From Sphingomonas cremea (GTDB taxonomy: Bacteria; Pseudomonadota; Alphaproteobacteria; Sphingomonadales; Sphingomonadaceae): a stretch of 64,000 bases of DNA. Shown one piece after another: positions 1 through 10,189 of the stretch. How positions within the stretch are numbered: the first letter of the stretch is position 1; every line of letters begins with the position of its first letter. The stretch spans positions 301,001 through 365,000 of the forward strand of contig NZ_JAKFGM010000002.1 in assembly GCF_021502585.1 (NCBI RefSeq), read 5' to 3'. Position numbers and translations under genes: made by a program. Under the pieces are notes generated by a model. That model had not been told where the DNA came from. It worked only from the letters and a program-made list of their open reading frames with translations, and ran no database searches.

Positions 1-2
1 CA

Positions 3-287
3 GGCGACGATGAGTTGCTGCCAGTGGGCAAAGCCTATTTCGGCTTCACGGATGAGGAATTGAAGTGGCTCGACCGTTTCGTCCGGCAAAATACCGTCAA
101 CCGCTTTGGGCCGGTGCGGGAAGTTGAGCGGACCCTTGTGCTGGAAGTCGCATTCGATTCGATCCACCGGTCGACGCGACATAAATCCGGGCTTGCGATG
201 CGCTTTCCGAGGATAAGCCGAATCCGGACCGATAAGCCAGCGCATGAGGCGGACCGCATTGATACGCTGCTGGCAATGGCGACCTGA
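3..287 (+). CDS. ATP-dependent DNA ligase, C-terminal end (partial)
   Basis: This is the 3' end of a gene that begins before the window; the reading frame is open from position 3. The 94 residues present match the oligonucleotide-binding-fold end of the ATP-dependent DNA ligase called cisplatin damage response ligase in alphaproteobacteria. Recognisable pieces are LPVGKAYFGFTDEELKWLD, NRFGPVREV, VLEVAFDSIHRSTRHKSG and AMRFPRISRIR. The K-SG-AMRFPR stretch is ligase motif VI, which helps load ATP. The enzyme seals nicks in DNA using ATP and probably acts in repair. The catalytic lysine lies outside the window. A terminator follows directly. Confidence 0.85.
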   Translation, partial: GDDELLPVGKAYFGFTDEELKWLDRFVRQNTVNRFGPVREVERTLVLEVAFDSIHRSTRHKSGLAMRFPRISRIRTDKPAHEADRIDTLLAMAT

Positions 288-296
288 CCGGCTACG

Positions 297-332
297 AAAA
301 AGCCCGCCCGGCTCGGCGCCGGACGGGCCTTT
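297..332. terminator. Bidirectional intrinsic terminator
   Basis: An 11-bp stem (302-312 with 318-328, one G-T wobble) around a 5-nt loop is preceded by five A and followed by a short T run. It lies between the converging ends of the ligase gene and the cold-shock gene, so it can stop transcription from both sides. Confidence 0.8.
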
Positions 333-353
333 ATCCCCGCTCAGAAGTGAGCG

Positions 354-1160
354 TTAAGCCAGCGGCTGAAGATTCACCGCTGCATATTTGCCTCGACGAT
401 CGACTTCGATGTCGAATTCGAACCGATCGCCTTCATTGATTGTCGGCAGGCCGGCGCGTTCGACTGCTGAGATGTGAACGAATGCATCCGGCTGGCCGTC
501 ATCGCGGCTAATGAAGCCAAAACCCTTCATGGAGTTGAAGAATTTGACGGTGCCCTGAGCCTTTTCGCCGGTCAGCTGCCGTTGCGGGCCGCCAGCGGCT
601 CCGCCCTCGCGGCCGCCTTCGCGCGGAGCGGCGGAGCGAACGACTTCCATCGGCTCACCATCGATCTTGAGGTTGGTCGCCGAGACGCGCCCCCCGCGAT
701 CGACCAGCGTGAACTCAAGCGGCTGGCCATCGGCGAGATCGGTCAGACCTGCCTGCTCCACCGCCGAAATGTGCACGAACACGTCCTCGCCGCCGTCGTC
801 GCGGACAATGAATCCAAATCCCTTCTGCGGATTGAAGAATTTGACGACGCCTTTGCCCTCGCCAACGACCTGGGGAGGCATTCCGCCACCCGCACCGCCG
901 CCGCGGAAACCGCCGCCACCGGCGCCGCCTCCACGGAAACCGCCGCCGCCACCGCCGCCATAGCCGCCACCGCCGCCGCCGCGATAGCCACCGCCACCAC
1001 GGTCGCCAAAGCCGCCGCCGCCGGGACCGGCAAAGCCGCCGCGGTCACCGAAGCCACGGTCAAAGCCTGCGCCTGCGAACTCTTCACCACCACCGAAACT
1101 GTCGCGCTTGTCACGGCCGCGACCACCGCGGTCACCCTTACGCCCTCGATCGAAACCCAT
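354..1160 (-). CDS. Two-domain cold-shock protein with glycine-rich N-terminus
   Basis: A 268-residue nucleic-acid-binding protein. Residues 1-95 are a low-complexity region of Gly, Arg, Asp and Phe with RGG-like units. Two cold-shock domains follow at about 101-167 and 200-267. Each carries the RNP1-type motif KGFGFI and the RNP2-type motif D-FVHISAVE. Such proteins bind single-stranded RNA or DNA and act as RNA chaperones. Most bacterial Csp proteins are about 70 residues with one domain; paired domains are common in alphaproteobacteria, but the long glycine-rich head is unusual. The ATG at 1160 is chosen because a GAGAG ribosome site lies upstream; a longer frame to 1250 lacks support. Confidence 0.85.
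   Translation of the reverse strand: MGFDRGRKGDRGGRGRDKRDSFGGGEEFAGAGFDRGFGDRGGFAGPGGGGFGDRGGGGYRGGGGGGYGGGGGGGFRGGGAGGGGFRGGGAGGGMPPQVVGEGKGVVKFFNPQKGFGFIVRDDGGEDVFVHISAVEQAGLTDLADGQPLEFTLVDRGGRVSATNLKIDGEPMEVVRSAAPREGGREGGAAGGPQRQLTGEKAQGTVKFFNSMKGFGFISRDDGQPDAFVHISAVERAGLPTINEGDRFEFDIEVDRRGKYAAVNLQPLA
882..1100. repeat. Low-complexity glycine-codon repeat tract
   Basis: Short imperfect repeats of CCGCCGCCA type (GGN codons on the minus strand) encode residues 21-93 of the cold-shock protein. The bias creates long false reading frames in the other frames here. Such tracts can change length by slippage. Confidence 0.7.
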
Positions 1161-1405
1161 GAAATCTAAACTCTCTCGTGCCCCAAATCGAAAAAACCAA
1201 CGCGCTGGGCCAATGGCGCAACCGGCCGTGCCCGCGAGGTAGGTCCGCACGCACGGTGCGAGTCTCTACAGGAAAATTGGCGCTTATCCTAGAGACTCCA
1301 TGGTTAAGGCTGGCAAGCGCTACCCTGATGCGACTAGAGAAGTAGAAAATCGAAGCCGTCACCGCCAGTTCAGGCGGCGGCGGCCAGTAGAAGACCGGGA
1401 CTGTT
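1161..1405. other. Divergent intergenic region
   Basis: These 245 bases separate the starts of the cold-shock gene (minus) and the RNase D-like gene (plus), so they must hold both promoters. No convincing gene is present. A long untranslated leader for the cold-shock gene would be typical, but I could not identify a defined structure. Confidence 0.5.
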
Positions 1406-2029
1406 ATGGCGATCCATTTCCACGAAGAAGACCTTCCGTCCGACGATCTGTTCGCCCCGGGTGCGACGATTGCGGTGGATACCGAGGCGATGGGTCTCAT
1501 CCCGGGCCGTGACCGACTGTGCCTGGTTCAATTGAGCGATGGATCGCCGCACGAGCATTTGGTTCGATTTGGCCCGGATAGCGACTATTCTGCGCCCAAC
1601 CTCCGGGCGCTGCTGACCGACCCGGACCGGCTCAAGCTCTATCATTTCGCACGCTTCGACGTAGCGATCATCCGCGCCTATCTCGGCGTCATGGCTACTC
1701 CGCTCTATTGCACCCGGACCGCATCGAAGCTGATCCGGACATATACCGACCGTCACGGACTAAAAGAGCTGGTGAAGGAGCTCCTTGGCACGGACCTGTC
1801 GAAGCAACAGCAAACCAGCGATTGGGGCGCCTCCGAGATCAACGACGCGCAGCGCGAATATGCCGCCAGCGATGTGCGCTACCTTCACCGGTTGAAGGAG
1901 CAGCTCGACCAGCGGCTCCACCGTGAGAATCGCATGGAATTGGCCCAAGCCTGCTTCGATTTCCTGCCCGCGCGGGCACTGCTCGACCTCGCCGGCTGGG
2001 CGGAAGACGATATTTTCGCTCATGGATAA
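1406..2029 (+). CDS. Ribonuclease D-like 3'-5' exonuclease
   Basis: This 207-residue protein is the short, exonuclease-only form of RNase D found in alphaproteobacteria; it lacks the HRDC domains of the E. coli enzyme. The DEDDy active-site motifs are visible: DTEAMG near the N-terminus (Exo I, Asp and Glu), YHFARFDVAII (Exo II, Asp) and YAASDVRYLHRL (Exo III, Tyr and Asp). It should trim 3' ends of RNA, for example tRNA precursors, using two metal ions. The lptC gene follows after 11 nt, so the exonuclease gene probably heads the transcript running into the lipopolysaccharide export genes. Confidence 0.88.
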   Translation: MAIHFHEEDLPSDDLFAPGATIAVDTEAMGLIPGRDRLCLVQLSDGSPHEHLVRFGPDSDYSAPNLRALLTDPDRLKLYHFARFDVAIIRAYLGVMATPLYCTRTASKLIRTYTDRHGLKELVKELLGTDLSKQQQTSDWGASEINDAQREYAASDVRYLHRLKEQLDQRLHRENRMELAQACFDFLPARALLDLAGWAEDDIFAHG

Positions 2030-2040
2030 GCCGAACCACC

Positions 2041-2679
2041 TTGTCTGAAGCCGCTCATCGAAAGCAGGAGATCAAGCGCTACTGGGCCGAACCTGGGAGC
2101 CGCCACGACATGGTGATCCGTGCGATGAAGTACGGTTTGCCCATAATCATCGTCGTGCTTGTCTTCATGCTTGCCATCGCCCCATTCGAGAAGCGCGGGG
2201 ACGTCAGCTTCATTCTGGACAAGAATAAAGTGGATGAGGCGCGAGAGCGGATGAGGGTCGAGCAGGCGAGCTATGTCGGCGAGGACAATAAGGGTCAGAA
2301 ATTCCAAATCGTCGCCGATCGCGCGGTACAGCAGTCAAGCAATGTGCCGATCGTGATGATCGAAGGGATGCGGGCGCGACTGAACCTGGCGCGGGGACCA
2401 CTGAGTATCGCGGCGATGAAAGGCAGCTACGATATCGAACAGGAAAAGGTACAGGTCGTAGGGCCAGTCGCGGTGGTCGGGCCGGACGGTTATCGACTGC
2501 TGACGCGTGACGTGCGGGTCGATCTGGACAAGCGTACGATGCAATCGAGCGGTCCGGTCAGCGGGACTATGAAGCTTGGGCAGTTTCAGGCGGGCCAGCT
2601 GAGTGCCGACCTGGACGAGCGCATAGTGCGGCTCGATCGCGGAGTCCGCTTGAAAATCGAGCAGGGGGCAGTCAGATGA
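2041..2679 (+). CDS. lptC: LPS export protein LptC
   Basis: LptC is the bitopic inner-membrane protein that accepts lipopolysaccharide from the LptB2FG transporter and passes it to LptA. The 212-residue product has a short cytoplasmic tail, one membrane helix at about 31-47 and a periplasmic beta-jellyroll region (for example FQIVADRAVQQ and GSYDIEQEKVQVVGPV). The TTG at 2041 is the chosen start because it gives the expected cytoplasmic tail; GGATA lies about 12 nt upstream and no ATG is in frame before codon 24. The stop overlaps the lptA start as ATGA, which suggests coupled translation. Identification rests on domain pattern and on lptA and lptB next to it. Confidence 0.88.
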   Translation: MSEAAHRKQEIKRYWAEPGSRHDMVIRAMKYGLPIIIVVLVFMLAIAPFEKRGDVSFILDKNKVDEARERMRVEQASYVGEDNKGQKFQIVADRAVQQSSNVPIVMIEGMRARLNLARGPLSIAAMKGSYDIEQEKVQVVGPVAVVGPDGYRLLTRDVRVDLDKRTMQSSGPVSGTMKLGQFQAGQLSADLDERIVRLDRGVRLKIEQGAVR

Positions 2680-3221
2680 TCTTCATGAAGTCGAAGCGGA
2701 TCATCGCATGCAGCCTGATTGCTGCCGGCCTCCTGGGCGCAGGGATGGCCCAAGCCCAAGAAGGTATTTCGGCGCTCAAAGGGCATGACAGTAAGGCGCC
2801 GGTCGACGTGACCGCTGACCGGATGGAGGTGCAAGACAGGGTGGATCGAGCTATCTTCGCGGGCAATGTACTTGCGCGCCAAGGCGAGCTTTCGCTTCGC
2901 ACGGCACGGCTGACGGTGGCCTATGCAAGCCAGGACGGAATCGACATTAATCGGATCGATGCCAGTGGCGGCGTGACCGTAACCAGCCCAAGTGAAACGG
3001 CGCGCGGCGATTTCGCGGTATACGACCTTAACGAGGGAATGATCACCATGGTCGGCAATGTCCGGCTCGAACGTGGCGGCTCTTATTTGAGCGGCGGGCG
3101 GTTGACGATCGATCTCGATACGGGTCGCGCGGTAATGGACGGCGGACTGCGCGGCGTGAATCAGGGTGGAGGACGGGTAAGCGGCCGCTTTACCGTCCCG
3201 AAGGGCAATTCGAAGCAATGA
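2676..3221 (+). CDS. lptA: LPS export periplasmic bridge protein LptA
   Basis: LptA forms the periplasmic beta-jellyroll bridge that carries lipopolysaccharide from LptC to LptD in the outer membrane. The 181-residue product has a signal peptide of about 28 residues with an AQAQ cleavage region, then the OstA/LptA repeat pattern (VDVTADRMEVQD, AIFAGNVLARQGELSLRTARL, GMITMVGNVRLERGGSYLSGGRLTIDLDTG). The C-terminus is polar, as in many homologues. It overlaps lptC upstream and lptB downstream by 4 nt at each junction. Another in-frame ATG lies 9 nt into the gene and could be the real start. Confidence 0.93.
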   Translation: MIFMKSKRIIACSLIAAGLLGAGMAQAQEGISALKGHDSKAPVDVTADRMEVQDRVDRAIFAGNVLARQGELSLRTARLTVAYASQDGIDINRIDASGGVTVTSPSETARGDFAVYDLNEGMITMVGNVRLERGGSYLSGGRLTIDLDTGRAVMDGGLRGVNQGGGRVSGRFTVPKGNSKQ

Positions 3222-3991
3222 ACGAAGCCGCGCTCTTCGAGGCACCCGCCGCCGCCGTTGGAACGGCGATGCGCGGACTTGAAGTGCGCTCGATTGCCAA
3301 AAGTTATGACAAGCGGGCGGTACTGCATGATGTCTCGCTCCACGTTGAGCGCGGCGAGGTCGTTGGCCTTCTCGGTCCCAACGGCGCGGGCAAGACCACC
3401 TGCTTTTACTCCGTGATGGGCCTGGCACGTCCAGATGCCGGGCGTATCTTCCTGGACGGGCGCGACATTACGCATTTGCCTATGTACCGGCGATCCATCC
3501 TCGGGCTTGGCTATCTGCCGCAGGAAACCTCGATCTTCCGGGGATTGACTGTCGAACAGAATATTCTGTCGGTGCTCGAAATATCCGAGCCCGACAGCAA
3601 CGCGCGTGAGGCTCGGCTTGAGCAACTGCTCGGGGAATTCGGCCTCGCCCACCTTCGCGACGCCCCGGCAATGGCGCTTTCAGGCGGCGAACGGCGGCGA
3701 TGTGAAATCGCGCGGTCGTTGGCCGCCGAGCCGTCGATCATGCTGCTCGACGAGCCCTTCGCCGGGATCGATCCGATTTCCATCGCCGATATCCGCGACC
3801 TCGTCTGCGAGCTCAAGCAGCGCGATATTGGCGTCCTCATCACCGACCATAATGTTCGTGAAACGCTCGACATCGTCGACCGCGCCTGCATCATCTATGA
3901 TGGGCAGGTCCTTTTCGAAGGCACCCCGCAGGCCCTGGTCGCGGATGAGAATGTGCGGAGGCTCTACCTTGGCGAAAGCTTCGCGCTCTAG
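3218..3991 (+). CDS. lptB: LPS export ABC transporter ATP-binding protein LptB
   Basis: LptB is the cytoplasmic ATPase that drives lipopolysaccharide extraction with LptF and LptG. The sequence shows Walker A GPNGAGKT (53-60), a Q-loop in LGYLPQE, the ABC signature LSGGERRR, Walker B IMLLDEPFAGIDP and the switch His in ITDHNV. LptB-type features are IFRGLTVEQNI and the C-terminal RRLYLGESF. At 257 residues it is slightly longer than usual because of about 20 extra N-terminal residues. It overlaps lptA by 4 nt and lies 18 nt before rpoN, the standard gene order in proteobacteria. Confidence 0.96.
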   Translation: MNEAALFEAPAAAVGTAMRGLEVRSIAKSYDKRAVLHDVSLHVERGEVVGLLGPNGAGKTTCFYSVMGLARPDAGRIFLDGRDITHLPMYRRSILGLGYLPQETSIFRGLTVEQNILSVLEISEPDSNAREARLEQLLGEFGLAHLRDAPAMALSGGERRRCEIARSLAAEPSIMLLDEPFAGIDPISIADIRDLVCELKQRDIGVLITDHNVRETLDIVDRACIIYDGQVLFEGTPQALVADENVRRLYLGESFAL

Positions 3992-4009
3992 CGCGGGAGT
4001 GTAGCAGCC

Positions 4010-5470
4010 ATGGGGCTAGGCCCGCGTATCGATATTCGCGTTTCACAGTCGCTGGTGATGACCCAGCAGCTGCAGCAGGCAATCAAGCTGCTTGCCTTGT
4101 CCAACCTCGAAATCGAGGCCGTCATCGCCGAGGAATTGGCCAAGAATCCGTTGCTTGAGGCTCGACCGGGCGAGGGAGGCGCCGGGGAAGGAGTCATTCT
4201 TCGAGAGGACCGCGAGATTGGTGAGGAAGCCGCCGATCCAACTGGATCGGACGAGCTGATCGGCAGACTCGGTGGCGCCGACGATAGCCCGGTCGATGTC
4301 GACTGGCGCGAGGCCGCGCTGGAGACCGACAGTTTCGCCGACGTCGGCGGCGTGTCCGGCGGAGAGGAAGCGTTCGATTTTGATCGGCTCGAAGGCGGCG
4401 AGGCAGGGCTTGCCGAGCATCTCATGAGCCAGCTGCACGGGGTAGGTGGGACTGTGGGGCGGCTGGCCGAAGCAATCGTCCATGAGCTTGAGGAAACCGG
4501 CTATCTTGAAACGCCGCTCCGGGTGATCGCGGGGGAACTGGAGGCCAGCCTTAAGGAGGCCGAGGACGCACTGGCCATCGTTCAGTCACTGGATCCGCCG
4601 GGGATCGCTGCACGAAATTTGGAAGAATGCATCGCGCTCCAGGCGAAGTCCGCCGACCGCTACGACCCGGCGATGGCTAGGCTGATCGCCAACCTCGACA
4701 TGCTCGCCAAAGGGCGAATGGCGGACCTTCGCCGCATCTGTGGTGTCGACGAAGAGGATCTTGCCGACATGGTGCGCGAACTTCGCGCCTACGACCCCAA
4801 GCCCGGTTGCCGCTTCGTCACCAAGGAGCCGGAGGCGATCACGCCCGACGTTTTCGTCCGGCAAACCAAGACGGGCTGGCTGGTAGAGCTCAACAATAGC
4901 GCGCTGCCGCAAGTCCTGGTCAACCGCCGCTACCACGCCGAGTTGAAGCGAGGGCCGCAGGACAAGGCGTCGAAGGCCTGGCTGGGAGATTGCCTGGCCA
5001 GCGCCAACTGGTTGGTTAAAGCTCTCGACCAGCGCGCCCGGACCATCGTCAAGGTGGCGACTGAAATATTGAAACAGCAGCAGGGCTTTTTCGAGCACGG
5101 CGTATCCGCACTCCGCCCGCTGACCCTCGCCAAGGTGGCCGAGGCGATCGAAATGCATGAATCGACCGTCAGCCGAGTGACGTCGAACAAGTTTCTTGCC
5201 TGTGATCGGGGCATGTTCGAGCTCAAATATTTCTTCGGCTCGGGCGTCGCAAGCGAAGGCGGCGAGGGCGCCGCCGCCGAGGCGGTCAAGGCCGCCATCG
5301 GCAAGCTGATTGCCGAAGAACGCGAAATATTGAGTGATGACACGCTGGTCGAGTTGCTCAAGGAACAGGGCTTCGACCTCGCCCGCCGCACCGTAGCAAA
5401 ATATCGTGAGGCGATGGGCATCGGCTCATCGATTCAGAGACGGCGCCAGCGGAAAATGGTGGGCGGATAG
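4010..5470 (+). CDS. rpoN: RNA polymerase sigma-54 factor
   Basis: Sigma-54 directs RNA polymerase to promoters with GG and GC elements at -24/-12 and needs an enhancer-binding ATPase to open them. The 486-residue product has the glutamine- and leucine-rich region I at the N-terminus (SQSLVMTQQLQQAIKLLALS and EELAKNPLLE), an acidic region II, the core-binding and helix-turn-helix segments (MHESTVSRVTSNK) and the RpoN box ARRTVAKYR at 458-466. Its place just after lptB is conserved widely. It ends 2 nt before the converging hydrolase gene, leaving little room for a terminator. Confidence 0.96.
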   Translation: MGLGPRIDIRVSQSLVMTQQLQQAIKLLALSNLEIEAVIAEELAKNPLLEARPGEGGAGEGVILREDREIGEEAADPTGSDELIGRLGGADDSPVDVDWREAALETDSFADVGGVSGGEEAFDFDRLEGGEAGLAEHLMSQLHGVGGTVGRLAEAIVHELEETGYLETPLRVIAGELEASLKEAEDALAIVQSLDPPGIAARNLEECIALQAKSADRYDPAMARLIANLDMLAKGRMADLRRICGVDEEDLADMVRELRAYDPKPGCRFVTKEPEAITPDVFVRQTKTGWLVELNNSALPQVLVNRRYHAELKRGPQDKASKAWLGDCLASANWLVKALDQRARTIVKVATEILKQQQGFFEHGVSALRPLTLAKVAEAIEMHESTVSRVTSNKFLACDRGMFELKYFFGSGVASEGGEGAAAEAVKAAIGKLIAEEREILSDDTLVELLKEQGFDLARRTVAKYREAMGIGSSIQRRRQRKMVGG

Positions 5471-5472
5471 GG

Positions 5473-6711
5473 CTAGTGTTTGCGTGCGCGGCCGTAAGTT
5501 GCCGGCCTCGCACCTTTAATCCAGTCTGCCAACAGTCGGAAATAGCCATCAGTTATACGCGTGTAAGTTCGTGTGCCGTCCGCCGCTTCGACGAACTCGG
5601 CCATGCCATGGTCGGTGTCCGGAAAGCTATAGATCGTAAGATCGGCTCCCGCACCGCGGATCTTCAGCAGGCTGGCAAGGGTGGTTTCTGAAGGTGCTTC
5701 ACGGTCCGCTTCGGCTAGCACCCACAACTGCGGCGCCTTCACCCGGCGAATCACGGTCGGTCCGTCGTAGTTCCAAATCAACTCTAGGTTATCGAATAGT
5801 GGCCGTCCGATTCGATGCAGATCTGCCTCGCTCTCCCGAAGGACATCACCAGTGAATTCCCCTTGAATCTCGGTAAACCAGGGCCTCGATCCATATCGAC
5901 GCCTTACCGCAGCCAAGCGGTCAAAGCCGGTTGTGAAATTGGATCCGACCAGCAACCCCGTGGCTTCAGCTACCTCCGCAGCTGCGGCTAGGTCAGCAGC
6001 GCCATAACCTTTTGCCCGCATTTCGCTTAGCACTTGTTCGTGATCTTCTCCGATCGGGCTTTCGATTAGGCCGAAACCAACTGCGACAAAGTCGACAGGA
6101 GTGCGTGTAGCAGCCAACGGCGCGACCCAGCCGCCTTGGCTACCGCCAAAATACCCTGCTCTGTCAAATCGACCTTCGGCAAGCCGTCGTGCAGCTTTCA
6201 TCGCCGCCGCCGCATCGTCGGCAAGCAATTCGAAGTTCTGAGTATATTCGCCTGCGGACTTGGCGGTGCCGCGCTTGTCATAGGCAAACACGGTTAGGCC
6301 ATAAGACGCGAAAATATATGGATATGGGCTGGTGAGGGGAGAGGTTCGCTCCGAACCGTGAACCAGCACTACCAGGGGATGGGGCCCGCCCGGCGGCTCG
6401 ATCAATGTGCCACTTAGCTTGGTTCCATGACTGGTGAACTCTGCTGCTTCCATGCGAAGGGCGACCATCGACCATGGTGGGCTGGCAGCATTGTCGCCGG
6501 CGACCCATTTCCCGGATGTGCATTTCAGTGGACTATCGTCGGCGGCCAGGCTTCCCCGCCGACCATCCCCAAACATGAAGCGAAGATTGCCCGCTTGGGG
6601 CTGCGTGATCACTACATATTCATGCGATGTGGGGGAATGGAACAAGCCTGTGGGACAGATCGAGCCAGTCGAAGTCATGGCGAGTGCGGCGGCAATCCAG
6701 TTGGTAATCAT
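5473..6711 (-). CDS. Exported alpha/beta hydrolase
   Basis: A 412-residue protein with a hydrophobic N-terminus suggesting export, a poorly conserved region up to about 85, then an alpha/beta-hydrolase fold. The oxyanion loop is VLVHGSE (115-121). The nucleophile elbow is GGSQGG with Ser191. The likely acid is Asp336 (AEADREAP) and the likely base is His368 (DTDHGM). The family includes esterases and acyl-peptidases, so the substrate cannot be told from sequence. No operon partner is clear: rpoN converges at its 3' end and the next gene on this strand is 66 nt upstream. Confidence 0.75.
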   Translation of the reverse strand: MITNWIAAALAMTSTGSICPTGLFHSPTSHEYVVITQPQAGNLRFMFGDGRRGSLAADDSPLKCTSGKWVAGDNAASPPWSMVALRMEAAEFTSHGTKLSGTLIEPPGGPHPLVVLVHGSERTSPLTSPYPYIFASYGLTVFAYDKRGTAKSAGEYTQNFELLADDAAAAMKAARRLAEGRFDRAGYFGGSQGGWVAPLAATRTPVDFVAVGFGLIESPIGEDHEQVLSEMRAKGYGAADLAAAAEVAEATGLLVGSNFTTGFDRLAAVRRRYGSRPWFTEIQGEFTGDVLRESEADLHRIGRPLFDNLELIWNYDGPTVIRRVKAPQLWVLAEADREAPSETTLASLLKIRGAGADLTIYSFPDTDHGMAEFVEAADGTRTYTRITDGYFRLLADWIKGARPATYGRARKH

Positions 6712-6777
6712 CTACGCAACCCTAGCTTTGGCGTCGGCTGCGCTAGTTAATGAACAAGCGCTCGAAGGCAAGCGGGC

Positions 6778-7563
6778 TTAAAGGACTATTCGCGCCCAGA
6801 TCGGCAGGTGGTCGCTTGCCTTGCGCGCCTCCGAGCTGGCGTGGACTCCGGCCGCCTCAATCGCCAGTTCGTGGCCGACGATGATCCGGTCGAGCGCCGC
6901 GACTGGTCGGCGAGCGTGGAAGCTCGGCCCGGTCGGGGCGACGCGATAAGTGCCATTCAATTCCTTGAGGCAGCCGCCGGCCTCACGCCACTCGTTGGTA
7001 TCGCCCATCAGGATGGTCGGCATTTTCTGCGGGCGCCTGGCGATTGCTTCGAGGATCGCCCGCATTTGGCGCCGCCGCCAAAGGCCGCTGAGATCGAGAT
7101 GCATTCCGACGATGCGAACTGGCCGGTCGCCAAACAGTAGCTCCGCCATGACTGCTCCGCGAGGCTCGAGCGTCGGCAAATCGAGCGCAGCGACATCGAT
7201 CACACCGACATGCTTCTTCACCAACAGGGCGTTGCCGTGCCAGCCCAGGTTTCGGGTGTTCACGTTGAGCAGCCGCTCCGCATGTTTGACGCCCGGAAAA
7301 TTCTCCAGCGTACGGCGGTGGCGCACTCGGAATGGCACCGGCTTGTACAGGCCATGATCGTCGATCAACTCGTGCGGTACTGCCGCCCCGCGCCCGCCGA
7401 TACGTTTATCCGCCTCCTGAAGCGCGACGACATCGGCGTCGATTTCCTGGAGGACGTGGAGCACCCGCTCGGGCCGCCGCCGCCGGTCGGTCCCGATCGC
7501 CTTGCGCATATTATAGCTGGCGACGGTGATAGTTTGGGCAGCAATCATTGCTTCGCCAACCAT
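6778..7563 (-). CDS. Endonuclease/exonuclease/phosphatase family protein
   Basis: The fold is that of DNase I and related Mg-dependent phosphoesterases. Visible motifs are ASYNMRKAIG (Asn), ALQEAD (catalytic Glu), GMHLDLSG (His), LMGDTNEW (Asp and Asn) and SDHLPIWARI (Asp-His pair). These cover the catalytic set of the superfamily, which cleaves nucleic acids, phospholipids or inositol phosphates. The 261-residue start at 7563 is chosen because the longer frame to 7614 would run into the end of gyrB; a later ATG at 7548 is also possible. It follows gyrB on the same strand by 19 nt and may be cotranscribed. Confidence 0.78.
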   Translation of the reverse strand: MVGEAMIAAQTITVASYNMRKAIGTDRRRRPERVLHVLQEIDADVVALQEADKRIGGRGAAVPHELIDDHGLYKPVPFRVRHRRTLENFPGVKHAERLLNVNTRNLGWHGNALLVKKHVGVIDVAALDLPTLEPRGAVMAELLFGDRPVRIVGMHLDLSGLWRRRQMRAILEAIARRPQKMPTILMGDTNEWREAGGCLKELNGTYRVAPTGPSFHARRPVAALDRIIVGHELAIEAAGVHASSEARKASDHLPIWARIVL

Positions 7564-7582
7564 CGCCGCATGGCCGGGTTCC

Positions 7583-10096
<2,514 letters not shown>

Positions 10097-10134
10097 TCAC
10101 TCAATCGCGCGCGCGTATGCGCACGCGCGTAAAG

Positions 10135-10168
10135 CGCGAGCCGTCCCACAATCGAAGGACGGCTCGCG
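10135..10168 (-). terminator. Likely terminator after the DEAD-box helicase gene
   Basis: A perfect 12-bp stem (10135-10146 with 10157-10168) closes a 10-nt loop. It lies 22 nt past the helicase stop. On the minus strand it is followed only by CTTTACG, so the T run is weak. Confidence 0.6.
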
Positions 10169-10189
10169 GCAAGGGTCAAGCTTGCAGGT

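Noticed and set aside
474..1169. A 231-residue plus-strand frame across the cold-shock gene
   Set aside because: It is an Ala/Thr-rich shadow produced by the glycine codons on the other strand; it has no family motif or ribosome site.
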